DNA of 63,929 nucleotides from Clostridia bacterium (GTDB lineage Bacteria; Bacillota_A; Clostridia; Christensenellales; Aristaeellaceae), in NCBI GenBank assembly GCA_017938645.1, contig JAGBBE010000104.1, positions 1-63,929 on the forward strand, read 5' to 3'. A program made the position numbers and the translations under genes. Numbering within the stretch: the stretch's first letter is position 1; the number at the start of each line of letters is the position of its first letter. Positions 1-7,408 of the stretch are shown here, one piece after another. The notes beneath the pieces were generated by a model. That model was given only the letters and a program-made list of their open reading frames with translations. It was not told the origin of the DNA and ran no database searches.

Positions 1-833
1 ATCTTGCGATGACGGGACACCAGCTCATCCATGTGAGAGGCACGCACGAGGGTCTTGTAGAAATCAGCCACGGAGAAATCCGTCGCGCTGCCCTTGTGCT
101 CCCATGTATCGCCGCAGAGGGTATAGTAGTGCAGGGTGATGGCATCCATGAAGCGGCCTGCGCGCTTCATCAGCACATCCATCCACTCGTAGTCATCGGA
201 GTTGGGACCGCAGGCGATGCGGAACAGTTTGTTGGAGCCATAGTTGCGGCAGAAGGTCTGGAAACGGCGGTATTCGTCGGCATAGTATTCGGGACGCATG
301 TTGCCGCCGCAGCCCCAGTTTTCGTTGCCAACGCCCCAGTATTTCACGCCCCAGGAATCCTTGCGGCCGTTGGCCCAGCGCTTCTGAACCACGGTGGAAT
401 CGCCGTCGGAGTTGAGGTATTCGACCCATTCGGCCATCTCGCGCACGGTGCCGGAGCCGACGTTGGCATTAATGTAGGGTTCGCAGCCGATCTGATCGCA
501 CAATTCGAGGAATTCATGCGTGCCGAAGGAGTTGTCCTCCACCACGCCGCCCCAGTTGGTATTGACCATGCGCTTGCGGTTTTCGCCGATGCCGTCTTCC
601 CAGTGATACTCGTCGGCAAAGCATCCGCCCGGCCAGCGCAGCACGGGCACACCGATCTTCTTCAGCGCGTCAACGACGTCCTTGCGCATGCCGTTGACGT
701 TGGGAATGGGACTGTCCTTTCCGACAAACAGGCCCTGATAGATGCAGCGGCCCAGATGCTCGGAGAAGTGGCCGTAGATGTTTTTGTTGATGACGCCGCG
801 GCTGCGTTCAGGGTTCAGATGAATCTTGTGCAT
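1..833 (-). CDS. abfA: Alpha-N-arabinofuranosidase, GH51, C-terminus cut off by window edge
   Basis: The protein begins [13 protein letters not shown] and continues with [17 protein letters not shown], the N-terminal signature of intracellular GH51 arabinofuranosidases, which release L-arabinose from arabinan and arabinoxylan oligosaccharides. The [12 protein letters not shown] and [11 protein letters not shown] segments match the conserved substrate-binding region and the acid/base region (the Glu of GNENWG). Only the first 277 codons of an expected roughly 500 are present. The start at 833 is set by GGAGGT about 8 nt upstream. No signal peptide is visible, so it should act in the cytoplasm on imported oligosaccharides. 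It lies 49 nt behind the PHP gene and is probably co-transcribed with it. Confidence 0.9.
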   Translation of the reverse strand, partial: MHKIHLNPERSRGVINKNIYGHFSEHLGRCIYQGLFVGKDSPIPNVNGMRKDVVDALKKIGVPVLRWPGGCFADEYHWEDGIGENRKRMVNTNWGGVVEDNSFGTHEFLELCDQIGCEPYINANVGSGTVREMAEWVEYLNSDGDSTVVQKRWANGRKDSWGVKYWGVGNENWGCGGNMRPEYYADEYRRFQTFCRNYGSNKLFRIACGPNSDDYEWMDVLMKRAGRFMDAITLHYYTLCGDTWEHKGSATDFSVADFYKTLVRASHMDELVSRHRK

Positions 834-852
834 TTGTGCGACCTCCAGTTCT

Positions 853-888
853 GATTCGTATTTTGATTCGTATTTTGATTCGTCAAAG
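853..888. repeat. Three 12-bp tandem repeats in the PHP-abfA gap
   Basis: The unit GATTCGTATTTT occurs twice in a row (853-864 and 865-876) and a third, diverged copy (GATTCGTCAAAG) follows at 877-888. On the coding (minus) strand the array overlaps the stop codon of the PHP gene and ends just before the GGAGGT of abfA. A change in copy number would alter only the spacing between the two genes, not a reading frame. Confidence 0.75.
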
Positions 889-1722
889 TTCGTATGCTTC
901 CCACAGCGTATCGGCGCTTCCCAGCTGCAGAATGTGCCGGTAGCCCGCCTTGCGGATCAGCTCCTCGGTCTCTGCGTATCCGTAGGTGAGGAGATTTTTG
1001 TCGTGGCAGTCGGACGCAAGGGTCACTTCGCCGCCCATCTCCCGCCATGCGCACAGCAGTTCAAACGTTGGATAGGGCGTTGGCAGATAACCGCGCGCCA
1101 TGCCTCCGGTGTTGACCTCCAGCACAGCGCCGGAGGCAAAGGAACGCTCCAGCGCGTTCAGGGCTATTTTGCGGTAAGCGGGATCGTTTTCATCAAACAG
1201 TCCGATGGAAGCGGCATGCTTGCGCACCAGATCGAAGTGGCCGATGGCATGCGGACGGACGCGGATGAGAAAATCCGCTTCCAGCTGATAATACGCCTCA
1301 GCAAGTGCGATTCCGTCGCCGGCAAACCAGCGGTCGCAGTGAGCGCGGAGCGTATCGGCAAGGCCGTCCACCGCTGTGCGGCTCCCATCTTCGACAGGAG
1401 GCAGGTAATGCGTGGAACCGAGCAGATAGTCGGCATTGGCAATGGCGTCTGAAAGCTCGGCTTCACCGGCCAGCGCGTCCAGTTCAAGGCCCATCCACAA
1501 GCGCGGGAAGCCTGATTCCTTCTGCAGGGCGCGGACTTCTTCAAAGTAGCGGTGCTGTCGAGGAAGCGTCATGGAATAGCTGCTGTCAAATCCCTGCGCC
1601 GCATGGCCGGAAAAACCGAAGCTGGTAAATCCCAGTTCACGCGCAGTTTCAAGCATTTCGCGCAGGGTGTGTCTGCCGTCGCAGTGGGTGGAATGGTTGT
1701 GGCATCCGCTCAGATAGGGCAT
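883..1722 (-). CDS. PHP-domain phosphatase, histidinol-phosphatase (HisJ/HisK) family
   Basis: A 279-residue PHP-superfamily hydrolase. The metal-binding HxH of motif 1 is at residues 8-10 ([10 protein letters not shown]), a further His is in GFSGHA near residue 40, IGHFD lies mid-protein, and the last metal motif is DCHDK near residue 240. This layout is that of the HisJ/HisK histidinol-phosphatases, which dephosphorylate L-histidinol phosphate. No other his gene is nearby, so another phosphoester substrate is possible. AAAGGAG precedes the ATG. It sits between hpf and abfA on the same strand, so the context gives no clear pathway. Confidence 0.8.
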   Translation of the reverse strand: MPYLSGCHNHSTHCDGRHTLREMLETARELGFTSFGFSGHAAQGFDSSYSMTLPRQHRYFEEVRALQKESGFPRLWMGLELDALAGEAELSDAIANADYLLGSTHYLPPVEDGSRTAVDGLADTLRAHCDRWFAGDGIALAEAYYQLEADFLIRVRPHAIGHFDLVRKHAASIGLFDENDPAYRKIALNALERSFASGAVLEVNTGGMARGYLPTPYPTFELLCAWREMGGEVTLASDCHDKNLLTYGYAETEELIRKAGYRHILQLGSADTLWEAYEL

Positions 1723-1749
1723 AAAACGGTTACTCCTTTGGACATGACA

Positions 1750-1775
1750 GGAGCGGCCCGAAAGGGGGCCGCTCC
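1750..1775. other. Perfect 10-bp hairpin between hpf and the PHP gene
   Basis: GGAGCGGCCC (1750-1759) pairs exactly with GGGCCGCTCC (1766-1775) across a 6-nt loop. No U-tract follows on the minus strand, so it is not a standard intrinsic terminator. It may instead protect the 3' end of hpf mRNA or attenuate read-through into the PHP gene. Confidence 0.6.
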
Positions 1776-1816
1776 GGAATTTGATTTGATATGAAGGTCA
1801 AGGCGACCAGAAAGGA

Positions 1817-2368
1817 TCAGGCTTCCGGCTCCATCAGACCCAGATCGCCGTCCTTGCGCAGGTAGAGCACGTTGGTGCGGTCGGTTTCCACGTTCACGAA
1901 TACGAAGAAGCTGTGGCCGAGCAGTTCCATCTGCAAAACAGCATCCTCCACGCTCATGGGACGTACGGGGAAAGTCTTGTTTCGCACGATCTTGCGCGCC
2001 ACTTCTTCCTTCTCCACATCCTCGGCTGCGCCGGCGTCGTATTCCAGATCGGCCGGATTGAAGGCGTCCTCGCGCAGACGCTTATCCAGCTTGGTGCGAT
2101 GCTTGTGGATCTGACGTTCCAGCTTGGCCAGCGCCTGGTCGATGCTTACGTAGAGGTTGTCATCGTTGGTGGCCTCGGCGCGCAGGGTAACGCCGCTGAC
2201 GGGCACGGTGATTTCGCAGGTGCGGCGGTTATTCTTTTCCTTGGTGAGACGTACAAATACCTCGGCGTTGGGATTGAGGTAACGGCCCATCTTGGAGATC
2301 TTCTTCATAACGCGTTCGGTGATGCCGGGGGTTACTACCATGTTTTTCGCGGTAATGGTCGTCTTCAT
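1817..2368 (-). CDS. hpf: Ribosome hibernation promoting factor, long form
   Basis: A 183-residue long-form HPF. Residues 1 to about 105 form the S30AE domain that binds the decoding region of the 30S subunit. After an acidic linker, residues 125-183 carry the dimerisation domain (FPVRPMSVEDAVLQMELLGH, then FFVFVNVETDRTNVLYLRKDG). Long HPF dimerises 70S ribosomes into inactive 100S particles in stationary phase or under stress. AAGGAG lies 6 nt before the ATG. A 14-codon reading frame with its own ribosome binding site and a SigH-like promoter lie upstream. Confidence 0.96.
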   Translation of the reverse strand: MKTTITAKNMVVTPGITERVMKKISKMGRYLNPNAEVFVRLTKEKNNRRTCEITVPVSGVTLRAEATNDDNLYVSIDQALAKLERQIHKHRTKLDKRLREDAFNPADLEYDAGAAEDVEKEEVARKIVRNKTFPVRPMSVEDAVLQMELLGHSFFVFVNVETDRTNVLYLRKDGDLGLMEPEA

Positions 2369-2389
2369 ATTTTTCTCCTTATTTTCTCT

Positions 2390-2434
2390 CTATTTCAGCC
2401 TCCGGATACGATGAAGAAAATGTGCGGGTGCCAT
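2390..2434 (-). CDS. Possible 14-residue leader peptide before hpf
   Basis: ATG at 2434 opens the frame MAPAHFLHRIRRLK and closes with TAG at 2390. It is preceded by AAAGGAG with 10-nt spacing and ends 21 nt before the hpf start. No run of regulatory codons is visible, so an amino-acid attenuator is unlikely. It could be a translated leader, a remnant of an upstream gene or chance. Confidence 0.3.
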   Translation of the reverse strand: MAPAHFLHRIRRLK

Positions 2435-2530
2435 TGGAACCACGCTCCTTTCTGAATGCTGAATAAGCAGGGTGACCCTCACCCGGCTCGTATTTTGCTT
2501 CTTTTCACTCACTTCTCTGTGTAGTCTATT

Positions 2531-2559
2531 ATTTCGACGCGCGGAGGAAACATTCCTGC
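2531..2559 (-). promoter_or_regulatory. SigH-like promoter for hpf
   Basis: Read on the minus strand, GCAGGAATG (2559-2551), 12 nt, then GTCGAAAT (2538-2531) resembles the Bacillus SigH pattern RnAGGAwWW-N11/12-RnnGAAT with about one mismatch per box. The hpf homologue of B. subtilis (yvyD) is known to be driven by SigH and SigB. There is no good vegetative promoter on this strand in the gap. Confidence 0.35.
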
Positions 2560-2615
2560 TATGAAAGTGTGAAGAATCTGTAAACGGAACTTTGGCGCTC
2601 AAACCCTCGTCTGGA

Positions 2616-2644
2616 TTGACTTTCCCCGCTTTCTGCGGTATGAT
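2616..2644 (+). promoter_or_regulatory. Vegetative (SigA) promoter of the wbp-like operon
   Basis: TTGACT at 2616-2621, a 17-bp spacer, and TATGAT at 2639-2644. Transcription should start near 2651, about 60 nt before the wbpA start codon. This also shows that an ATG at 2651 in the same frame is not the true start. Confidence 0.85.
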
Positions 2645-2713
2645 ATCATATTGGGAACGGATGGATGCCGTTTCCCGGTTGAACCCATATTTGTACAGGG
2701 GGATGAAGACAAG

Positions 2714-4021
2714 ATGTCTGTTTTGAAGCAGAAGATTCTGGATCGCACTGTTACCCTCGGCGTGGTTGGCCTCGGCTATGTGGGTCTGCCTCTGGCTGTG
2801 GAAAAGGCCAAGGCCGGCTTCAAGGTCATCGGCTTTGATGTGCAGAGTCAGAAGGTTGATATGGTCAATGCCGGCCACAACTACATCGGCGACGTTGTGG
2901 ACAGCGATCTGGAAAAGATCGTGAAAGAAGGCTTCCTGCGCGCCACCACCGATTTTGCCTCCGTGGCCAGCTGCGACTGCGTTTGCATCGCCGTGCCCAC
3001 GCCTCTGGATGCGCACCAGCAGCCTGATATCAGCTACGTGCGTTCCTCTGCCGAGAGCATCATGCCTCATATGCACAAGGATATGCTCATCGTGCTGGAA
3101 TCCACCACCTATCCCGGAACCACCGAGGAGCTCCTGCGCCCCATTCTGGAGAAGAGCGGTCTGAAGTGCGGAGAGGATTTCTATCTGGCTTTCTCGCCCG
3201 AGCGCGTCGATCCCGGCAACCTCATCTACAAGACCAAGAATACGCCCAAGGTCGTCGGCGGCATCACGCCCGAGTGTACCGACATCGCCGCTACGCTGTA
3301 TGAAGCCGTGCTGGAAGCGCCCGTGCACCGCGTCAGCTGCCCCGCCGTTGCCGAGATGGAAAAGATCCTCGAAAATACCTACCGCAACGTCAATATCGGT
3401 CTGGTCAACGAGCTGGCGATCCTCTGCAACCGCATGGGCATCGACATCTGGGAAGTCATCGACGCTGCCAAGTCCAAGCCCTACGGCTTCCAGGCGTTCT
3501 ATCCTGGCCCCGGTCTGGGCGGCCACTGCATCCCGCTGGATCCCTATTACCTGAGCTGGAAGGCCCGCGAGTTCGGCTTCCATACCTCCATGATCGAGTC
3601 CAGCATGATGGTCAACGACCGCATGCCCGAGTACTGCTGCGACCGCGCCATGGGCATCCTCAATGAGAAGAAGAAGGCCATGAACGGCGCGAAGATCCTG
3701 GTGCTGGGCGTTGCCTACAAGCAGGATATCGACGACTACCGTGAGTCTCCCGCCATCCGCGTGGTGGAAGCGCTCAAGAAGCGCGGCGCTGTGGTGACCT
3801 ACTACGATCCCTATGTGCCTGAGTACCGCGAGAACGGCGTGGTGGAAAAGGGTCTGCCGGAGCTGACCGAAGAGGCGCTGAAGAACGCCGATCTGGTCAT
3901 GGTGACCACCGCCCATACCACTGTGGATTATGATTTCGTGGCCGAGCATGCCGATCTGGTCTTTGATACCAAGAACGCCATGAAGAAGGTTGCCAAGCGC
4001 GAAAACATCCGCAAGCTGTAA
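2714..4021 (+). CDS. wbpA: UDP-N-acetylglucosamine 6-dehydrogenase (WbpA-type nucleotide-sugar dehydrogenase)
   Basis: A 435-residue member of the UDP-glucose/GDP-mannose dehydrogenase family. GLGYVG (residues 19-24) is the NAD-binding Rossmann loop, IAVPTPL follows, and GGHCIPLDPYY carries the catalytic Cys (residue 272) that forms the thiohemiacetal during the two-step oxidation of the C6 hydroxyl to a carboxylate. The FYPGPGLGGHCIP context and the neighbouring WbpB, WbpD and WbpE homologues favour UDP-GlcNAc as substrate rather than UDP-glucose. The start is placed at 2714, behind AGGGGG, because the earlier in-frame ATG coincides with the predicted transcription start. It is the first gene of a four-gene operon. 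Confidence 0.88.
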   Translation: MSVLKQKILDRTVTLGVVGLGYVGLPLAVEKAKAGFKVIGFDVQSQKVDMVNAGHNYIGDVVDSDLEKIVKEGFLRATTDFASVASCDCVCIAVPTPLDAHQQPDISYVRSSAESIMPHMHKDMLIVLESTTYPGTTEELLRPILEKSGLKCGEDFYLAFSPERVDPGNLIYKTKNTPKVVGGITPECTDIAATLYEAVLEAPVHRVSCPAVAEMEKILENTYRNVNIGLVNELAILCNRMGIDIWEVIDAAKSKPYGFQAFYPGPGLGGHCIPLDPYYLSWKAREFGFHTSMIESSMMVNDRMPEYCCDRAMGILNEKKKAMNGAKILVLGVAYKQDIDDYRESPAIRVVEALKKRGAVVTYYDPYVPEYRENGVVEKGLPELTEEALKNADLVMVTTAHTTVDYDFVAEHADLVFDTKNAMKKVAKRENIRKL

Positions 4022-4030
4022 GAGGACAAG

Positions 4031-5128
4031 ATGAAGAAGCTTCGTTATGCGCTGATTGGCTGCGGCCGTATCGCGCCCAACCATATCGCAGCCTGCATGA
4101 ACAATGCCGACGAGCTGGAGCTGTGCGCCGTGTGCGATCCCATTGAGGAGCGCATGGAGGAGGTTTTGAAGCCTCTTTCGGAAAAGGCGCGCGCTCAGGT
4201 CAGACGCTATGCAGACTACCGCGAAATGCTGGAAAACGAAAAGCCCGATCTGTGCGCGCTGGCAACGGAAAGCGGCAAGCATGCCGCCATCGGTCTGGAC
4301 GTGCTGAGGGCCGGAGCGAATATCATCATTGAAAAGCCCATCGCGCTGTCTTTGAAGGATGCGCGGGCGCTGATTGAAGAGGCGGACAGGCGCGGACTCA
4401 AGCTCTGCGCCTGCCATCAGAACCGCTTCAACAAGTCCATCCGCAAGATCCGTACCGCTGTGGAGGAAGGCCGCTTTGGCCGCATGCTCCACGGCGCGGC
4501 GCACATCCGCTGGAACCGAGGCCCGGCCTACTATGAGCAGGCCAAGTGGCGCGGAACGTGGGAGCAGGACGGCGGTGCGCTGATGAACCAGTGCATCCAC
4601 AACATCGACCTGCTCAGGTGGATGATGGGCGACGACGTGACCGAAGTGGTAGCCTACACCGACAACCTCGAGCATGATTACATTCAGGCCGAGGATCTGG
4701 GCATGGCGCTGGTGCGTTTTGGAAACGGCTCCTACGGCATCATCGAGGGCACGACCAATATCTATCCTCACAATCTGGAGGAGACGCTGTATCTGTTTGG
4801 TCAGGACGGAACGGTCAAGGCCGGCGGCAAGAGCGTCAATATCATTGAAGAGTGGGATTTCCGCGACGGACGAGGTGATCCGGCTCTGATCAAGCAGCAC
4901 TACGGCGAGAACCCGCCCAATGTGTACGGCTTCGGCCACACGCCGCTGTATGCGGACGTAATCGACGCCATCCGCACCGACCGCGCGCCCTATGTGGACG
5001 GCCGTGCCGGCATGCGCGCACTCGAATTGGTTCTGGCCATCTATAAATCCGCCGCGGAGCACCGCCCGGTGCAGCTTCCGCTGGAGGATTGCTCCACCAT
5101 GGACTTTGAAGGACGGTTCGGACGATGA
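4031..5128 (+). CDS. wbpB: UDP-N-acetyl-glucosaminuronate 3-dehydrogenase (WbpB/WlbA type, Gfo/Idh/MocA family)
   Basis: A 365-residue NAD-dependent oxidoreductase with an N-terminal Rossmann fold (ALIGCGRIAPNHI), the family EKPIAL motif near residue 100, and the stretch IRWNRGPAYYEQAKWRGTW followed by ALMNQCIHNID, typical of WbpB/WlbA. These enzymes oxidise C3 of UDP-GlcNAc-uronate to give the 3-keto sugar that the partner aminotransferase uses. It begins 9 nt after wbpA and overlaps the next gene by 4 nt (ATGA), so translation is probably coupled. The assignment rests on sequence signature plus operon order. Confidence 0.85.
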   Translation: MKKLRYALIGCGRIAPNHIAACMNNADELELCAVCDPIEERMEEVLKPLSEKARAQVRRYADYREMLENEKPDLCALATESGKHAAIGLDVLRAGANIIIEKPIALSLKDARALIEEADRRGLKLCACHQNRFNKSIRKIRTAVEEGRFGRMLHGAAHIRWNRGPAYYEQAKWRGTWEQDGGALMNQCIHNIDLLRWMMGDDVTEVVAYTDNLEHDYIQAEDLGMALVRFGNGSYGIIEGTTNIYPHNLEETLYLFGQDGTVKAGGKSVNIIEEWDFRDGRGDPALIKQHYGENPPNVYGFGHTPLYADVIDAIRTDRAPYVDGRAGMRALELVLAIYKSAAEHRPVQLPLEDCSTMDFEGRFGR

Positions 5129-5688
5129 GCGTTTATGTGCATCCCACCGCTGTGGTGGATGAAGGCGCGAAAATTGGCGAAGGCACGAAGGTATGGCATT
5201 TCAGCCATGTGGAAGGCACTGCGCGTATCGGCGAAAAGTGCTCCATTGGCCAGAATGCCTACGTGGGCCAGCACACGGTGATCGGCGATGAGTGCAAGCT
5301 GCAGAACAACGTGAGCATTTATGAGGGCGTCACCCTCGGAAACGGCGTTTTCTGCGGGCCCAGCTGCGTGTTCACCAACGACCTTACACCCCGTGCGCGC
5401 TTTCCCAAGGGACATGAGAATTTCGTGCCTACCATTGTGGAGGATGGCGCGTCCATCGGAGCCAATGCCACCATTGTGTGCGGCCATCGCATCGGACGCT
5501 GCGCCATGATCGGAGCCGGCGCTGTGGTTACGCGCGACGTTCCGCCTCATGCGCTCGTGCTGGGCGTGCCGGCACAGGTGAAAGGCTTTGTGTGCACCTG
5601 CGGCGAGCTTCTGCACGGCGAAAAAACCTGCCCCAGATGCGCGCGTCGTTTTGAAACGGACGGCGAAGGACTCAGGGAGGTCGGATAA
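5125..5688 (+). CDS. wbpD: UDP-3-amino sugar N-acetyltransferase (WbpD type, left-handed beta-helix)
   Basis: A 187-residue hexapeptide-repeat acyltransferase. The repeats run from about residue 5 to 155 (VWHFSHV, IGQNAYVG, LQNNVSIYEGV, GVFCGPSCVFTND, IGANATIVCG), matching WbpD, which acetylates the 3-amino group of UDP-2-acetamido-3-amino-2,3-dideoxyglucuronate using acetyl-CoA. The C-terminal tail has four cysteines in a CxC-x9-CxxC arrangement, probably a small zinc ribbon, which also occurs in related proteins. It shares ATGA with the end of wbpB and stops directly before the wbpE start. Confidence 0.88.
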   Translation: MSVYVHPTAVVDEGAKIGEGTKVWHFSHVEGTARIGEKCSIGQNAYVGQHTVIGDECKLQNNVSIYEGVTLGNGVFCGPSCVFTNDLTPRARFPKGHENFVPTIVEDGASIGANATIVCGHRIGRCAMIGAGAVVTRDVPPHALVLGVPAQVKGFVCTCGELLHGEKTCPRCARRFETDGEGLREVG

Positions 5689-6825
5689 ATGCAGTTTCAT
5701 GATCTTGGGGCGCAGTATCAGGCGCTGAAGAGCGAAATCGACGCCGGCATGGCGGAGGTGCTCGCAAGGGGTCAGTTCATCCTCGGTCCGCAGGTGGCAG
5801 AGCTGGAAAGGCAGCTTGCGCAGGATGTGAAGCGTCCCTATTGTGTGTCCTGCGGCAACGGAACAGACGCGCTGGTGCTGATCCTCATGCTTTGGGGAAT
5901 CGGACCCGGAGACGCGGTTTTTGTGCCGGACTTCACCTACTTTGCTTCTGCCGGATGCGCCAGCACCGTAGGTGCCGAGGTCATTCCTGTGGACATCAGG
6001 ACGGATACCTTCAATATTTGTCCGGATGCGCTGGAAGCCATGATCGAGCAGGTGGAGAAGGAAGGCAAGTACCGTCCCAGCGTGATCATCGCTGTGGACC
6101 TCTTCGGTCAGCCTGCTGAGTACGGACGCATTGAAGCCATTGCAAAGAAGCATGGCATGCGCGTGCTTGAGGACGCAGCGCAGGGCTACGGCGGACGGAT
6201 CGGCAGCAGAGACGCATGCGCTTTTGGCGATGCTGCGGCGACGTCGTTCTTCCCGGCGAAACCGCTTGGCTGCTACGGCGACGGCGGCGCGATCTTTGTA
6301 GACACCGAGGAAGAGGACGCTATCCTGCGTTCCCTGCGCGCCAATGGCCGCGGTGTAACCGACAAATACGACAATCAGCGCATCGGCATGAACTCCCGTC
6401 TGGATACGCTGCAGGCGGCGGTGCTTCTGCCCAAGCTCAAGGCGCTTCGCTCCTATGAAATCGCTGCGCTCAATCAGGCGGCGAACAAGTATACGCAGGT
6501 GCTGGCAGGCGCGGTCAAAACGCCCACAGTGCTTGACGGTTACGAAAGCAGCTGGGCGCAGTACTCCGTGCTTTTGGACGATGGAAGCAGACGCGGCGCA
6601 ATCCAGCAGATGATGAAGCAGGACGGCGTGCCGACCATGGTATACTATCCGCGCGGAGTGCATCAGCAGACGGCCTATGCCCACAAGCATTTCCCGGATG
6701 AATGGTATTCCGGAAGCATGGCTGCTGTCAGCCGTGTGCTGGCGCTGCCGATGCATCCGTATCTGACGGATCAGGACATCGACTGCGTAACGGAATCGCT
6801 TCTCAAAGCGCTGAAGAATGCATAA
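5689..6825 (+). CDS. wbpE: UDP-3-keto sugar aminotransferase (WbpE type, DegT/DnrJ/EryC1/StrS family)
   Basis: A 378-residue PLP-dependent sugar aminotransferase. FHDLGAQYQALKSEID at the N-terminus is typical of WbpE-like proteins. The PLP lysine is K191 in FFPAKPLGCYGDGGA, and VLEDAAQGYG supplies the ring-stacking Asp/Gln region. It should transfer an amino group from glutamate to C3 of the 3-keto-uronate made by WbpB; in known systems the WbpB and WbpE reactions are coupled through 2-oxoglutarate. AGGGAGG precedes the ATG by 8 nt. It is the last gene of the operon and is followed at once by a strong terminator. Confidence 0.9.
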   Translation: MQFHDLGAQYQALKSEIDAGMAEVLARGQFILGPQVAELERQLAQDVKRPYCVSCGNGTDALVLILMLWGIGPGDAVFVPDFTYFASAGCASTVGAEVIPVDIRTDTFNICPDALEAMIEQVEKEGKYRPSVIIAVDLFGQPAEYGRIEAIAKKHGMRVLEDAAQGYGGRIGSRDACAFGDAAATSFFPAKPLGCYGDGGAIFVDTEEEDAILRSLRANGRGVTDKYDNQRIGMNSRLDTLQAAVLLPKLKALRSYEIAALNQAANKYTQVLAGAVKTPTVLDGYESSWAQYSVLLDDGSRRGAIQQMMKQDGVPTMVYYPRGVHQQTAYAHKHFPDEWYSGSMAAVSRVLALPMHPYLTDQDIDCVTESLLKALKNA

Positions 6826-6830
6826 CACAG

Positions 6831-6857
6831 GCGGACGCAAAGCGCGTCCGCTTTTTT
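6831..6857 (+). terminator. Intrinsic terminator of the wbp-like operon
   Basis: GCGGACGC (6831-6838) pairs with GCGTCCGC (6844-6851) over a 5-nt loop and is followed by six T. Confidence 0.9.
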
Positions 6858-6876
6858 CATGAAGGGTGTGAGACCA

Positions 6877-7371
6877 ATGATGGAAATCAGACCGCTTGAA
6901 CCGGGGGATGACTTTCTGACCGTTGGACGCGTATATGAACGCAGCTGGAAGCACAGCTATCGAAGTATTCTGCCGCAGGCGTTTCTCGACCGTCTGACGC
7001 CGGAACGCTTCAGCTCAGCACTTCGCGCCGAGCCGGAGAAAACCCTCGTCCTTTATGAAAACGGCGTTCCCGCCGGAGCCTGTACCATGGCCTATTCGCG
7101 TACCCGCGAGGACTGCGGCGAGATCGTCAGCCTCTATCTTCTGCCGGAAAGGATGGCCAGAGGATATGGCAGGCTGCTGATGGAAAACGCGATGGAACGC
7201 TTTCGCCAGGATGGCTGTGAAACGGTCTGTCTGTGGGTGTTCGATGGAAACGAAACCGCAATGCGCTTCTATGAACGCCTGGGATTTTCATTGACTGGCT
7301 GTGAACAGATGGAAAGCTACGCCGGAGAAAATGTGAAAATGCTGGAAATGATGCGCAGAATTGTGCTATGA
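6877..7371 (+). CDS. GNAT-family N-acetyltransferase
   Basis: A 164-residue GNAT protein. VSLYLLPERMARGYGRLLME near residues 85-105 is motif A, which holds acetyl-CoA (R/Q-x-x-G-x-G/A), and VFDGNETAMRFYERLGF is the usual C-terminal signature. The substrate is not predictable. An in-frame ATG at 6859 touches the T-run of the preceding terminator and has no binding site, so the start is taken at 6877, behind GAAGGGTG; 6880 is equally possible. It has no obvious link to the sugar operon upstream. Confidence 0.8.
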   Translation: MMEIRPLEPGDDFLTVGRVYERSWKHSYRSILPQAFLDRLTPERFSSALRAEPEKTLVLYENGVPAGACTMAYSRTREDCGEIVSLYLLPERMARGYGRLLMENAMERFRQDGCETVCLWVFDGNETAMRFYERLGFSLTGCEQMESYAGENVKMLEMMRRIVL

Positions 7372-7372
7372 T
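7343..7372 (+). promoter_or_regulatory. Possible extended -10 promoter for the CAP-domain gene
   Basis: TGCTATGAT gives an extended -10 (TATGAT at 7367-7372) with a weak -35 (TGGAAA at 7343-7348, 18-bp spacer). It lies in the last codons of the preceding gene and 36 nt before the next start. Confidence 0.45.
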
Positions 7373-7408
7373 GGTTTCAGAGAAAAAAGCATGTAAGGAG
7401 GCCTGCCG

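Larger units (their letters stand above)
2369..2713. other. Divergent intergenic region between hpf and wbpA
   Basis: This 345-bp gap holds, from left to right, a short leader-type ORF on the minus strand (2390-2434), a small hairpin (GGGTGA/TCACCC around 2470-2484), a SigH-like promoter facing hpf (2531-2559) and a strong vegetative promoter facing wbpA (2616-2644). I see no longer gene on either strand. Confidence 0.7.

Noticed and set aside
2390..5062. 890-codon open frame on the minus strand
   Set aside because: It lies antisense to wbpA and wbpB, which have clear motifs, ribosome binding sites and a promoter. Its translation is His/Val/Ala-rich without any family motif. Long antisense frames are common in GC-rich codon patterns; only the last 14 codons have a possible own start.
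5041..6954. 637-codon open frame on the minus strand
   Set aside because: Antisense to wbpD and wbpE; no motif, no ribosome binding site.
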